From: an uncultured Actinomyces sp.
Lineage (GTDB): Bacteria > Actinomycetota > Actinomycetes > Actinomycetales > Actinomycetaceae
DNA: 8,535 bases
NCBI GenBank assembly: GCA_938028585.1
Contig: CALIZH010000403.1
Location: forward strand, 1-8,535
Direction: 5' to 3'
In this document: in pieces, positions 1 to 6,508 of the stretch
Layout of the letters: each line of letters opens with the position of its first letter
Position numbering within the stretch: the first letter of the stretch is position 1
Position numbers and translations under genes: made by a program
Notes under the pieces: model-generated
Told to the model about the DNA's origin: nothing
The model's input: the letters and a program-made list of their open reading frames with translations, nothing else
Databases searched by the model: none

Positions 1-635
1 ATTCCGTGCTGCCGGCCAAAATCGCGCAGTGTGGAAATGCGCTGCTGGATGTGAGTGAAGGATGAAGAACCGCAGACAAAGGCGATATGTCGGCATCCCT
101 GCTCGGCCAAGTGAAGTGCAAGAAGGCGCACCATTTGTTCGTCGTCACCAATAACCGCGCCGCATTCATCAAACTTTTGCCCGATAACGACGGTTGGAAG
201 CCCGTATTCATTGAGCTTTGATGGACGGGGATCGTCGTCGCGAGGGTCAACCACAATCGTTCCGTCGACGCGTCCTTGAGCCCACCAGTTTTCATATGCC
301 TTAAGTTCTTCTTCCATTGAGTGGGATAGGTGGAGGAGCAGATCAATGCCGCTGTTGTCTAAGGCGTCTTGGACTCCGGTAATGAATTCGAAGAAGAAGC
401 GTTCTGAAGAATTATTGACACGTGGACGTTGCAAGACCAAGCCAATTGCGTTGGAACGTGAGGAAGAAAGTGCACGTGCTGTTGCATTTGGGCGCCATCC
501 CATCTTGGCTGCGATATCGATTATTCTTGCTCGCGTGGTAGGCGAAACGCCGGGACGATCGTTGAGGGCGAATGATACGGCTGCGCGGGAAACGCCTGCT
601 TCTCGCGCAATATCACGGATTGTTGGACGCGCCAT
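1..635 (-). CDS. LacI-family transcriptional repressor (partial, C-terminus off the left edge)
   Basis: The minus strand is open from an ATG at 635 to the window edge and gives 211 residues, beginning MARPTIRDIAREAGVSRAAV. Residues 5-25 form the LacI-type helix-turn-helix, with recognition helix VSRAAVSFALN at 15-25. The positions equivalent to LacI Tyr17, Gln18 and Arg22 are Arg17, Ala18 and Phe22. The hinge helix follows at about 51-60, with Leu56 at the place of the minor-groove leucine. From about residue 63 the periplasmic-binding-protein-like effector domain begins; it includes a stretch, HLAEQGCRHIAFVCG, characteristic of the family. An AGAAGG ribosome binding site lies at 643-648 (minus strand), 7 nt before the start. 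Full family length is about 330-350 residues, so roughly 120-140 are missing. It is divergent from the mannosidase operon and is the obvious candidate for its local sugar-responsive repressor. The effector cannot be read from the sequence. Confidence 0.95.
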   Translation of the reverse strand, partial: MARPTIRDIAREAGVSRAAVSFALNDRPGVSPTTRARIIDIAAKMGWRPNATARALSSSRSNAIGLVLQRPRVNNSSERFFFEFITGVQDALDNSGIDLLLHLSHSMEEELKAYENWWAQGRVDGTIVVDPRDDDPRPSKLNEYGLPTVVIGQKFDECGAVIGDDEQMVRLLALHLAEQGCRHIAFVCGSSSFTHIQQRISTLRDFGRQHG

Positions 636-683
636 TGCGATACCTTCTCTGGTCGTAATCGGATTGTTACAAGTTTACCTCGT

Positions 684-699
684 ACTAAACCGGATTAGT
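684..699. promoter_or_regulatory. Candidate LacI-family operator palindrome
   Basis: ACTAAACCGGATTAGT pairs with itself at 7 of its 8 symmetric positions; only the A/A pair flanking the central CCGG is mismatched. A 14-20 bp palindrome with CG at the centre is the usual shape of a LacI-family operator, and the adjacent regulator keeps the hinge leucine that inserts at such a central step. It sits 49 nt before the repressor start and 55 nt before the mannosidase ATG, so one site could control both genes. That it is bound by this repressor is inference. Confidence 0.55.
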
Positions 700-712
700 T
701 GTTATTCTAAAC

Positions 713-738
713 GCAGTGCCTCGAAGTAGAAGCACTGC
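713..738 (+). repeat. Leader inverted repeat / possible RNA hairpin upstream of the GH38 gene
   Basis: GCAGTGC at 713-719 is perfectly complementary to GCACTGC at 732-738, separated by 12 nt. If transcribed it forms a 7-bp GC-rich stem ending 7 nt before the GGAG ribosome binding site at 746-749. It could be a leader hairpin affecting translation or mRNA stability, or a second protein-binding inverted repeat. A 7-bp stem with a 12-nt loop can also arise by chance. The in-frame GTG at 716 lies inside the left arm. Confidence 0.35.
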
Positions 739-754
739 AGAAGACGGAGACGTG

Positions 755-3700
755 ATGCACGATAATCAAGAAATCCTCATGCAGCGTGTGACACGCACAT
801 TGAAGGAACGAATCCTTCCGCGTGAGTACACGAAGATTTCTTCACTGCATGTCACTCAGTGGCGCCAGCCCTTAGAAGATGGTGTCATCTCGGAGCCAGT
901 TCGTTTTGCGCAGGCCATGAAAGCCGACTTCACTCCTTTTGAGTTGGGGCAGACATGGGGCGGAGCATGGCAGACAACGTGGTTCAAGCTCCATGGTCAA
1001 GTTCCCAACGACGTGGAACTTTCGCAAGGTCAGCGTCTTGAGCTTCGAATCGATCTGGGATTTGAGGAACACTCTGTAGGTTTCCACGCTGAAGCACTGG
1101 TAAGGGATCTGTCGGGGAAGACTGTCAAGGCCCTGAACCCTCGAAGCCGATGGCTTCCTGTCGCGCAAAAGGCCGGAAGCGACATCGACTACGTCATTGA
1201 GGCAGCGGCTAATCCCTTGCTTTTGGGCATTCCTCCCTTCCAGCCCACTCACGATGGCGACAAGCTCACGGCTTCGCACCAAGAGCTGTACCACTTCCGC
1301 CAAGCAGACCTTGTTGTCGTGAACGAAGATGTCTACGGGCTGGCACTGGATATTCAAGTTCTGCACGAGATGATCGAGGCGGCGCCTCACTTTGGCGATC
1401 ATGAATGGGATGTCCTGCTGGGACTCAATCGTGCGCTCGATTGCCTTGATCTTGACGATGTGGTCGCAACTGCTGGCGCAGCACGTGAAGTTCTTAAGCC
1501 TTTTATGGAGGCTGCTGCTTACCCCGGAGCGCACCGAATCAGCGCTGTTGGCCATGCACACATTGACTCTGCATGGCTGTGGCCACTGCGCGAAACGCGT
1601 CGTAAGGTCAACAGGACTCTTGCCAACGTTGTCCGTCTTATCGAGGACGGTTCTTCCTTGATCTTCGCCCTTCCTGCTGCCCAACATGTGGCCTGGCTTA
1701 AGGAAGATGACCCTGAACTTTTCGAGCGCGTACGTGAGCTTGTCGCAAAGGGTCGAATCGTTCCCGTGGGCGGAATGTGGGTCGAACCGGATGCTGTTCT
1801 TCCCGGCGGAGAGGCAATGTGCCGCCAGCTGGTTGAGGGCTTGGACTTCTTCGAAAATGAACTTGGCGCATCGTGCCAAGAGATCTGGCTTCCTGACTCT
1901 TTCGGCTACTCTGCCGCACTTCCTCAAATTGCTCGAGAAGCCGGAATTGAACGTTTCCTGACGCAAAAGATTTCATGGAACCAGGTCAATACCTTCCCGC
2001 ACCACACCCTGTTGTGGGAAGGCATTGATGGATCGCGAATCTTTACGCACTTCCCGCCGATGGACACCTACGGCGCGGAAGTCACTGGCCAGAACCTCAC
2101 TCACGCCGTCGAGAACTTCAAGGACAAGGGACATGCAAGTGTTTCCCTTATGCCCTTCGGCTACGGCGACGGCGGTGGTGGTCCCACCCGTGAAATGCTT
2201 GAGCGCATTGACCGCTTCCGCTCACTACGCGGCGCCCCTGAAGTTGTGATGGAAACTCCCAAGCAGTTCTTTGATCGGGCTCTGGAAGATGCTGACCAGA
2301 TCCCGGTGTGGGTTGGCGAGCTCTATCTTGAGCTGCACCGCGGCACCTTCACCTCACAGATTGATGCGAAGCAAGGGAACCGCCGCGGCGAATCAATCCT
2401 GCGCGAGACTGAACTGTGGTGTTCTTACGCGGCGATTCAAGGCTTGATGGATTACCCCTATGAGGAGCTTCGTTCCTACTGGCGCACCCTCTTGCTGTGC
2501 CAGTTCCACGACATCCTGCCCGGAACATCGATCGCTTGGGTTTACCGCGAAGTCCGTGAGCTTCACAAGCAGATTCGCGAAGGCTGTGAAGCGCTCATTC
2601 AGAAGGCGCTCACGCTTCTCACTTCGTCAAGCAAGGATGGCCAAAGCGGGGAATTGCTTGCTAATGCGTCCTCCTTCCCACTTCATGGGACTGCACCTCT
2701 GTCGGTTGCTGCGCCTGCGGAAGAAAAGGACTCCCAGGGAGTTCACCTGCTCCAGGTTGACGATGGCTACGAAATTACGAACGCCTTCTTCAAGGCGCGT
2801 GTTTCTGCAAGTGGTGAACTGACGTCGCTGCGAGAAATTGAATCTGATCGTGAATGGATTCCTGCCGGCCAAAAGGCCGGAGAGTTCCACATTCACCAGG
2901 ACTTCCCGAATATGTGGGACGCCTGGGATTTGGATCCCTTCTACCGCAATTCGCTACGTGTTGTCACCGATCGTTCGGTCTCCAATGTTGTCGTTGAACA
3001 TGATCGAGTAGAGATCCATTCCACCGCACGGACTGATTCTTCCAGCATGGAGCTGGTCTGGATTTTCACCTCGGGAAGCAAAGCAATTGACCTCCACGTT
3101 GAGGCCGATTGGCACGAACACGAAAAGCTTCTCAAGCTTTCGATCCCGGTTGAATTACACACCGATCACGCCCAGTACGAAACGCAGATGGGGTACATTA
3201 CCCGTCCGACCCATGAGAATACCTCGTGGGATGCCTACCGCTTTGAGGTTTCTGCTCACCGCTGGGTCCGCTTGGAAAATGCCTCGCGTTCGTGGGCGAT
3301 CGCAAACGATGCTACCTACGGGTGGGATGTCACGCGTCACCAAAATGACAGGCGCGGTACGTGGTCGCAGGTGCGCGCAACCTTGGTGAAGTCGGCCCGA
3401 TTCCCCGATCCCGATCAGGATCAGGGACAGCACCAGTGGAACTTTAGGATCGTTCCCGATGCCTCGGTTCTCGAGGCAGTCGCTGCCGGTCAGCAGATTA
3501 ACCTGGGTGACCGAGAGGTCAGCGGCGCTCCCGTCGATGCTCCTTTCAGTGTCAGTGGTGCGGTCGTGGAGTCTGTTGCTTTGGCTCCTGACCGCAGTGG
3601 TGACCTTGTGATCCGTCTGTACGAGGCCGAAGGTGGGCCCTCGCGCGTCACATTCCGTGCCCCCAAGGCTGGCTCTGTCACCGCTTGCGATCTGCGTTAC

Positions 3701-3805
3701 CGTCCGAGCGAAAGCGAACCTGAGCTCCGCGGAGGCGATGGGGAGTGGAGCTTCGATCTGTCTGCCTTCCAGATCACTACGCTGCGGGTTTCCTTCGCGA
3801 AGTGA
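755..3805 (+). CDS. Glycoside hydrolase family 38 alpha-mannosidase, cytoplasmic
   Basis: This 1016-residue protein is full length for bacterial GH38, which are retaining, metal-dependent exo-alpha-mannosidases. The catalytic barrel starts near residue 260. It has GHAHIDSAWLWP (His269 and Asp271 expected metal ligands), LPDSFGYSAALP (Asp381 expected nucleophile and metal ligand), TQKISWNQ (403 on), GYGDGGGGPT (469 on), LYLELHRGTF in the helical middle domain (523 on), and CQFHDILPGTSI with metal-ligand His585. An N-terminal beta region precedes the barrel, and the C-terminal beta-sandwich runs from about 660. There is no signal peptide, so it acts on imported oligosaccharides. I chose ATG 755 because GGAG at 746-749 lies 5 nt upstream and the protein then begins MHDNQEI, as in related actinobacterial enzymes. 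An in-frame GTG at 716 would add 13 residues but lacks a ribosome binding site. It is first in the operon. Linkage preference (alpha-1,2/1,3/1,6) cannot be read. Confidence 0.95.
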   Translation: MHDNQEILMQRVTRTLKERILPREYTKISSLHVTQWRQPLEDGVISEPVRFAQAMKADFTPFELGQTWGGAWQTTWFKLHGQVPNDVELSQGQRLELRIDLGFEEHSVGFHAEALVRDLSGKTVKALNPRSRWLPVAQKAGSDIDYVIEAAANPLLLGIPPFQPTHDGDKLTASHQELYHFRQADLVVVNEDVYGLALDIQVLHEMIEAAPHFGDHEWDVLLGLNRALDCLDLDDVVATAGAAREVLKPFMEAAAYPGAHRISAVGHAHIDSAWLWPLRETRRKVNRTLANVVRLIEDGSSLIFALPAAQHVAWLKEDDPELFERVRELVAKGRIVPVGGMWVEPDAVLPGGEAMCRQLVEGLDFFENELGASCQEIWLPDSFGYSAALPQIAREAGIERFLTQKISWNQVNTFPHHTLLWEGIDGSRIFTHFPPMDTYGAEVTGQNLTHAVENFKDKGHASVSLMPFGYGDGGGGPTREMLERIDRFRSLRGAPEVVMETPKQFFDRALEDADQIPVWVGELYLELHRGTFTSQIDAKQGNRRGESILRETELWCSYAAIQGLMDYPYEELRSYWRTLLLCQFHDILPGTSIAWVYREVRELHKQIREGCEALIQKALTLLTSSSKDGQSGELLANASSFPLHGTAPLSVAAPAEEKDSQGVHLLQVDDGYEITNAFFKARVSASGELTSLREIESDREWIPAGQKAGEFHIHQDFPNMWDAWDLDPFYRNSLRVVTDRSVSNVVVEHDRVEIHSTARTDSSSMELVWIFTSGSKAIDLHVEADWHEHEKLLKLSIPVELHTDHAQYETQMGYITRPTHENTSWDAYRFEVSAHRWVRLENASRSWAIANDATYGWDVTRHQNDRRGTWSQVRATLVKSARFPDPDQDQGQHQWNFRIVPDASVLEAVAAGQQINLGDREVSGAPVDAPFSVSGAVVESVALAPDRSGDLVIRLYEAEGGPSRVTFRAPKAGSVTACDLRYRPSESEPELRGGDGEWSFDLSAFQITTLRVSFAK

Positions 3806-3819
3806 ATAGGTGAGTCGTC

Positions 3820-5061
3820 ATGAAGTTCGGCGTGAACTACACTCCGCGGCAGGGATGGTTCCATTCGTGGTTGGACTTTGATTCCGAGGCCGTGCGGGAT
3901 GATTTCCACGCGATCCGCGCTATCGGTGCTGACCACGTGAGGATTTTCCCGCTGTGGCCGCTCCTTCAACCCAATCGCACTCTCATTCGCCCAAAGGCAA
4001 TTGAAGATGTTGCAACCGTGGTTGAAATTGCGGGGGAGTGCGGTCTTGAGGTGACTGTGGATGTCCTTCAAGGACACCTCTCATCTTTTGACTTCCTGCC
4101 TTCGTGGGTGACCTCTTGGCATCGACGCAATCTCTTTACTGACCCGGATGTCGTTCAAGCAGAACGCAATCTGATCAGAGAGATGGCTCAGGCACTGCGT
4201 GGCATCCCCGCTGCTAGTGGCTTGTCGATTGGCAATGAGTTCTTCCAATTCGCCGCATCGCGTCATCCTTTCCCTCACGCAGTGACTGAGGAAGAAGCAG
4301 GACGTTGGTTGGAGCAAATGCTCGGTGCTGCTCGTGAAGAATGGCCCGAAGGTGTTCACACCCACAGTCATGATGACGATCTTTGGTTTGAAAACGACCA
4401 GCCTTTTTCTCCCCAAATGGCCACGTCATTGGGAGATCTCACCACTGTCCATTCGTGGATTTTTGGTCGGGTTGGTCCGCGTCTTGGTGCTCGTGCCCTG
4501 CAGCTCGTGTGGTTTGCTCGTTACCTGTGCGAACTCGCAGCTGCGTGGGCCGAGGACCCCTCGCGTGGAGTATGGCTTCAAGAAATCGGTGCACCTGAGA
4601 ACTACGTGGATCCAGAAGAGGCTCCTCAGTTCCTCACAGACACCGTAGAAATTCTCATGGGAGAACGAGGCGGCGGAGTATCTCCCGGCCTCGAAGGAGT
4701 CTCCTGGTGGTGCTCTCACGATGTCTCCCGTGACCTCTCAGATTTCCCGGCACTCGAGCATTCCTTGGGGCTGCTGGGACAGGATGGCAATCCAAAACCC
4801 ATTGGAGAGGCCTTCCATCGTGCTGCTCAGCGTTGGGCGGATGTGCGAGCTCAAGGTGAGCAACGTTCGTCCCTCCCCCTGACTGCACAGGAGTGGACGT
4901 GCGTCGACACCGACGCTCGGCACGAATATTTCGATCGCTGGATGGAACTCGCATTAGCGGGCGATGTCCGTCGAATCGAATTGAATCGTTCTCGTTATCG
5001 CTCTTCGGGCGAGAGCAAGGACGAGGAAAAGAATATTTTCCTCTCAACGTGGGATTCCTAA
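3820..5061 (+). CDS. GH5-family (clan GH-A) glycosidase, probable GH5_18 beta-mannosidase
   Basis: This 413-residue protein has a TIM-barrel glycosidase layout. The N-terminus MKFGVNYTPRQGWFHSWLDF forms strand 1, followed by VRIFPLWP with Arg41 as the conserved strand-2 arginine. The acid/base is Glu140 in LSIGNEFFQF, His211 lies in TTVHSW, the nucleophile is Glu255 in VWLQEIGAP, and WWCSHD (296-301) occurs near strand 8. The Glu140/Glu255 spacing fits a retaining clan-A enzyme. No signal peptide is present, so it is cytoplasmic. AGGTGAG at 3808-3814 precedes the ATG by 5 nt, and the gap after the GH38 stop is only 14 nt, so the two are surely cotranscribed. From memory of the family, the opening motif, size and GH38/CUT1 context match subfamily 18, known from bifidobacterial and streptomycete N-glycan loci as a beta-mannosidase on Man-beta-1,4-GlcNAc. 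Subfamily and substrate are inference. Residues from about 345 form a polar tail beyond the barrel. Confidence 0.85.
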   Translation: MKFGVNYTPRQGWFHSWLDFDSEAVRDDFHAIRAIGADHVRIFPLWPLLQPNRTLIRPKAIEDVATVVEIAGECGLEVTVDVLQGHLSSFDFLPSWVTSWHRRNLFTDPDVVQAERNLIREMAQALRGIPAASGLSIGNEFFQFAASRHPFPHAVTEEEAGRWLEQMLGAAREEWPEGVHTHSHDDDLWFENDQPFSPQMATSLGDLTTVHSWIFGRVGPRLGARALQLVWFARYLCELAAAWAEDPSRGVWLQEIGAPENYVDPEEAPQFLTDTVEILMGERGGGVSPGLEGVSWWCSHDVSRDLSDFPALEHSLGLLGQDGNPKPIGEAFHRAAQRWADVRAQGEQRSSLPLTAQEWTCVDTDARHEYFDRWMELALAGDVRRIELNRSRYRSSGESKDEEKNIFLSTWDS

Positions 5062-5084
5062 TTCCACAGCGTTCATCGAAAAAA

Positions 5085-5094
5085 CCTTCGAAGG
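5085..5094. repeat. Short perfect palindrome overlapping the binding-protein ribosome binding site
   Basis: CCTTCGAAGG is a perfect 10-bp palindrome whose right half contains the first part of the AAGGAG ribosome binding site (5091-5096) of the solute-binding protein. It could sequester that site in a very small hairpin (3 bp with a TCGA loop) or be a protein site, but at 10 bp chance is quite possible. Confidence 0.25.
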
Positions 5095-5102
5095 AGAAGA
5101 CC

Positions 5103-6389
5103 ATGCGTAAGACGCGCACTATCGTGACTGGTGTCGCACTTGCTGCGGCGTTCAGCCTCGCCGCTTGCACCGGCGGATCCGGCGCAAGCTCCACCTCCAG
5201 TGCTTCTAGCTCAGCAGGCGGCACTACTGAGATTTCCTTCCAGACTTGGTCACTGAAGAACGATCGTTTCACCCCCTACTTCGAGCAGTTGGTGAAGGAC
5301 TTCGAGGCTGAGAACCCCGACATCAAGGTCAAGTGGATTGATCAGCCCGGCGACGGCTACGAGGACAAGATCCTCCAGCAAGCTAACTCCGGTGAACTTC
5401 CCGATGTTCTGAACCTGCCCCCGGGCTTCGCATACAAGCTTGCGGATACCGGACTTCTTGTCGACCTTGACAAGGTTGAAGGAGCAAAGATCTCTGAGTA
5501 TGTCGACAGCGCTGCAAAGTCCTACCAGTTCCCGGGCATCGAGGGGCACTATGGATACCCCTGGTACCTGGGTACCGATCTGAACTGGTACAACGTTGGC
5601 AAGATGAAAGAAGTAGGTGTCGATACCTCTAAGCTTCCGACCACCCTCGACGAACTCTTCTCGATGGCCTCGGATGTTGCTAAGGCCAGCAACGGCGAGG
5701 TCAAGATGATCTCCTCCGTTCCCGACATTGGTACCTTCTCTGCTGCTGGTATTGATATCTACAAAGACGGAAAGTTCGTCTTTAACACCGATGAAGCTGC
5801 CAAGATCATCGACAAGTTCCAGAAGGCCTACAAGGAAGGTGCAATGCCCGCCGAGGCACTGAACGCTGACTACCAGGGCAATGCAGCGCTTTACAAGCAA
5901 GGCAAGAGCACCTGGACCACCGGTTCAGCTGGCTTCGCATCCGCGCTTAAGGCAGATGCTCCTTCTCTGATCGATCAGACCGAGGTTACCCCGCGCATCG
6001 GCCACGCACCGGTGTTCATCCAGGGCATCTCGGTTGCGAAGAATTCTAAGAATCAGGCCGCTGCTGTGAAGTTTGCGCAGTACGTGACCAATACGAAGAA
6101 CCAGGTTGAGTTCGTCAAGATCGCTCAGGGCTTCTTCCCCGGCACCAAGGCCGGTAACGAGAAGCCTGAGGCTTTCACCTCTGTTGTCTCGCTTGACCTG
6201 CAGAAGAAGGCTACTGAGCTGGCCGCAAAGGAACTGCCCAACACCGTTGAACAGTCTCCGCTGCAGTTCACCGACGAGATGGGTACCTACGTCAAGCAGC
6301 AGCTTGCTCTTGCTGTGAAGGGTGAAATCTCCTCGAAGGATGCCCTTGATAAGGCAGTCAAGTACTGCAACGACAACCTTGCAAAGTGA
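5103..6389 (+). CDS. ABC transporter extracellular solute-binding lipoprotein (CUT1, sugar-specific)
   Basis: This is a 428-residue family-1 type solute-binding protein. Residues 1-21 are a lipoprotein signal peptide: basic MRKTR, a hydrophobic core, then the lipobox LAAC with Cys22 as the lipidated residue. A Ser/Gly/Thr-rich flexible linker (23-41) tethers the binding domain. The mature fold begins at ISFQTWSLKNDR, with the family's FEAENPDIKVKW near 67-78, PDVLNLPPGFAYKLADTGLLVDLD at about 100-123, and several Trp/Tyr residues (Trp49, Trp154, Trp162) suited to sugar stacking. ATG 5103 is preferred because AAGGAG (5091-5096) lies 6 nt upstream and the signal peptide starts there; the frame is open further back but that extension would bury the signal sequence. 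It lies 41 nt after the GH5 gene and would deliver oligosaccharide to the two downstream permeases. Ligand is inferred from the enzymes to be a mannose-containing glycan. Confidence 0.93.
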   Translation: MRKTRTIVTGVALAAAFSLAACTGGSGASSTSSASSSAGGTTEISFQTWSLKNDRFTPYFEQLVKDFEAENPDIKVKWIDQPGDGYEDKILQQANSGELPDVLNLPPGFAYKLADTGLLVDLDKVEGAKISEYVDSAAKSYQFPGIEGHYGYPWYLGTDLNWYNVGKMKEVGVDTSKLPTTLDELFSMASDVAKASNGEVKMISSVPDIGTFSAAGIDIYKDGKFVFNTDEAAKIIDKFQKAYKEGAMPAEALNADYQGNAALYKQGKSTWTTGSAGFASALKADAPSLIDQTEVTPRIGHAPVFIQGISVAKNSKNQAAAVKFAQYVTNTKNQVEFVKIAQGFFPGTKAGNEKPEAFTSVVSLDLQKKATELAAKELPNTVEQSPLQFTDEMGTYVKQQLALAVKGEISSKDALDKAVKYCNDNLAK

Positions 6390-6508
6390 TTCTCTGATCA
6401 CTTGGTGGTGTTGGGAGCTAGCTTCTCCCAACACCACCGCCCCCGCCGCTCTTGTTATCAATGGCGACACTGTGTACCGACTTCCTTTGGGATAAGGAGG
6501 AACAACAC
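6390..6508 (+). promoter_or_regulatory. Intergenic gap between binding protein and permeases
   Basis: These 119 nt contain the strong stem-loop at 6404-6438, a pyrimidine-rich CG-rich run just after it, and the AAGGAGG ribosome binding site (6494-6500) of the first permease. I see no convincing promoter; TTGTTA at 6452-6457 has no good -10 at normal spacing. The likely role is partial termination or mRNA processing, so that the binding protein is made in excess over the permeases. Confidence 0.4.
6404..6438 (+). terminator. 14-bp perfect stem-loop, probable attenuator or mRNA 3'-end stabiliser
   Basis: GGTGGTGTTGGGAG (6404-6417) and CTCCCAACACCACC (6425-6438) are perfect complements around a 7-nt loop. 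The stem begins 15 nt after the binding-protein stop. The following bases are GC-rich with no T-run, so it is not a canonical intrinsic terminator. Hairpins at this place between a highly expressed binding protein and its permeases are known in other sugar ABC operons (malE-malF) and set the excess of binding protein over permease. U-tract-poor terminators have also been proposed in actinobacteria. That the structure forms is near certain; its function is inference. Confidence 0.75.

Larger units (their letters stand above)
636..754. promoter_or_regulatory. Divergent promoter/operator region between the repressor and the mannosidase operon
   Basis: This 119-nt non-coding gap must carry the promoters for both divergent genes. 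It is visibly more AT-rich than the flanking genes between about 653 and 710. It contains a 16-bp CG-centred palindrome (684-699), a second CGGATT copy at 660-665 lying 31 bp (about three helical turns) before the one at 691-696, a TTGTTACAA odd palindrome at 664-672, and a leader inverted repeat at 713-738. A -10-like TATTCT is at 703-708 on the plus strand, and its complement region reads TAGAAT (704-709) on the minus strand. Neither has a convincing -35 partner at normal spacing, so I do not assign exact promoters. Confidence 0.6.

Noticed and set aside
346..729. A 127-codon plus-strand open frame across the left intergenic edge
   Set aside because: It is antisense to the LacI helix-turn-helix and effector domains and would run through the promoter/operator region; no family resemblance.
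716..754. GTG start at 716 for the GH38 gene
   Set aside because: No Shine-Dalgarno upstream, start codon lies in an inverted repeat arm, and ATG 755 has GGAG at good spacing and a family-like N-terminus. Not fully excluded.
872..1966. A 364-codon open frame on the minus strand inside the GH38 gene
   Set aside because: It is fully antisense to the catalytic-domain coding sequence with its intact metal-site and nucleophile motifs, lacks a recognisable family motif, and is explained by codon bias of the plus-strand gene.
4893..5102. Seventy-residue N-terminal extension of the binding protein
   Set aside because: It overlaps the end of the GH5 gene in another frame and would bury the signal peptide; ATG 5103 has the AAGGAG site and the lipobox at the proper distance.
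4655..5272. A 205-codon minus-strand open frame spanning the GH5 3' end and binding-protein 5' end
   Set aside because: It crosses two good plus-strand genes and their ribosome binding site; Arg/Pro-rich composition typical of a reverse-frame artefact.
5250..5900. A 216-codon minus-strand open frame within the binding-protein gene
   Set aside because: Antisense shadow of a well-supported lipoprotein; no ribosome binding site or motif of its own.
6452..6508. Nineteen-residue N-terminal extension of the first permease
   Set aside because: The extension lies just behind the hairpin without a ribosome binding site, whereas ATG 6509 has a perfect AAGGAGG.
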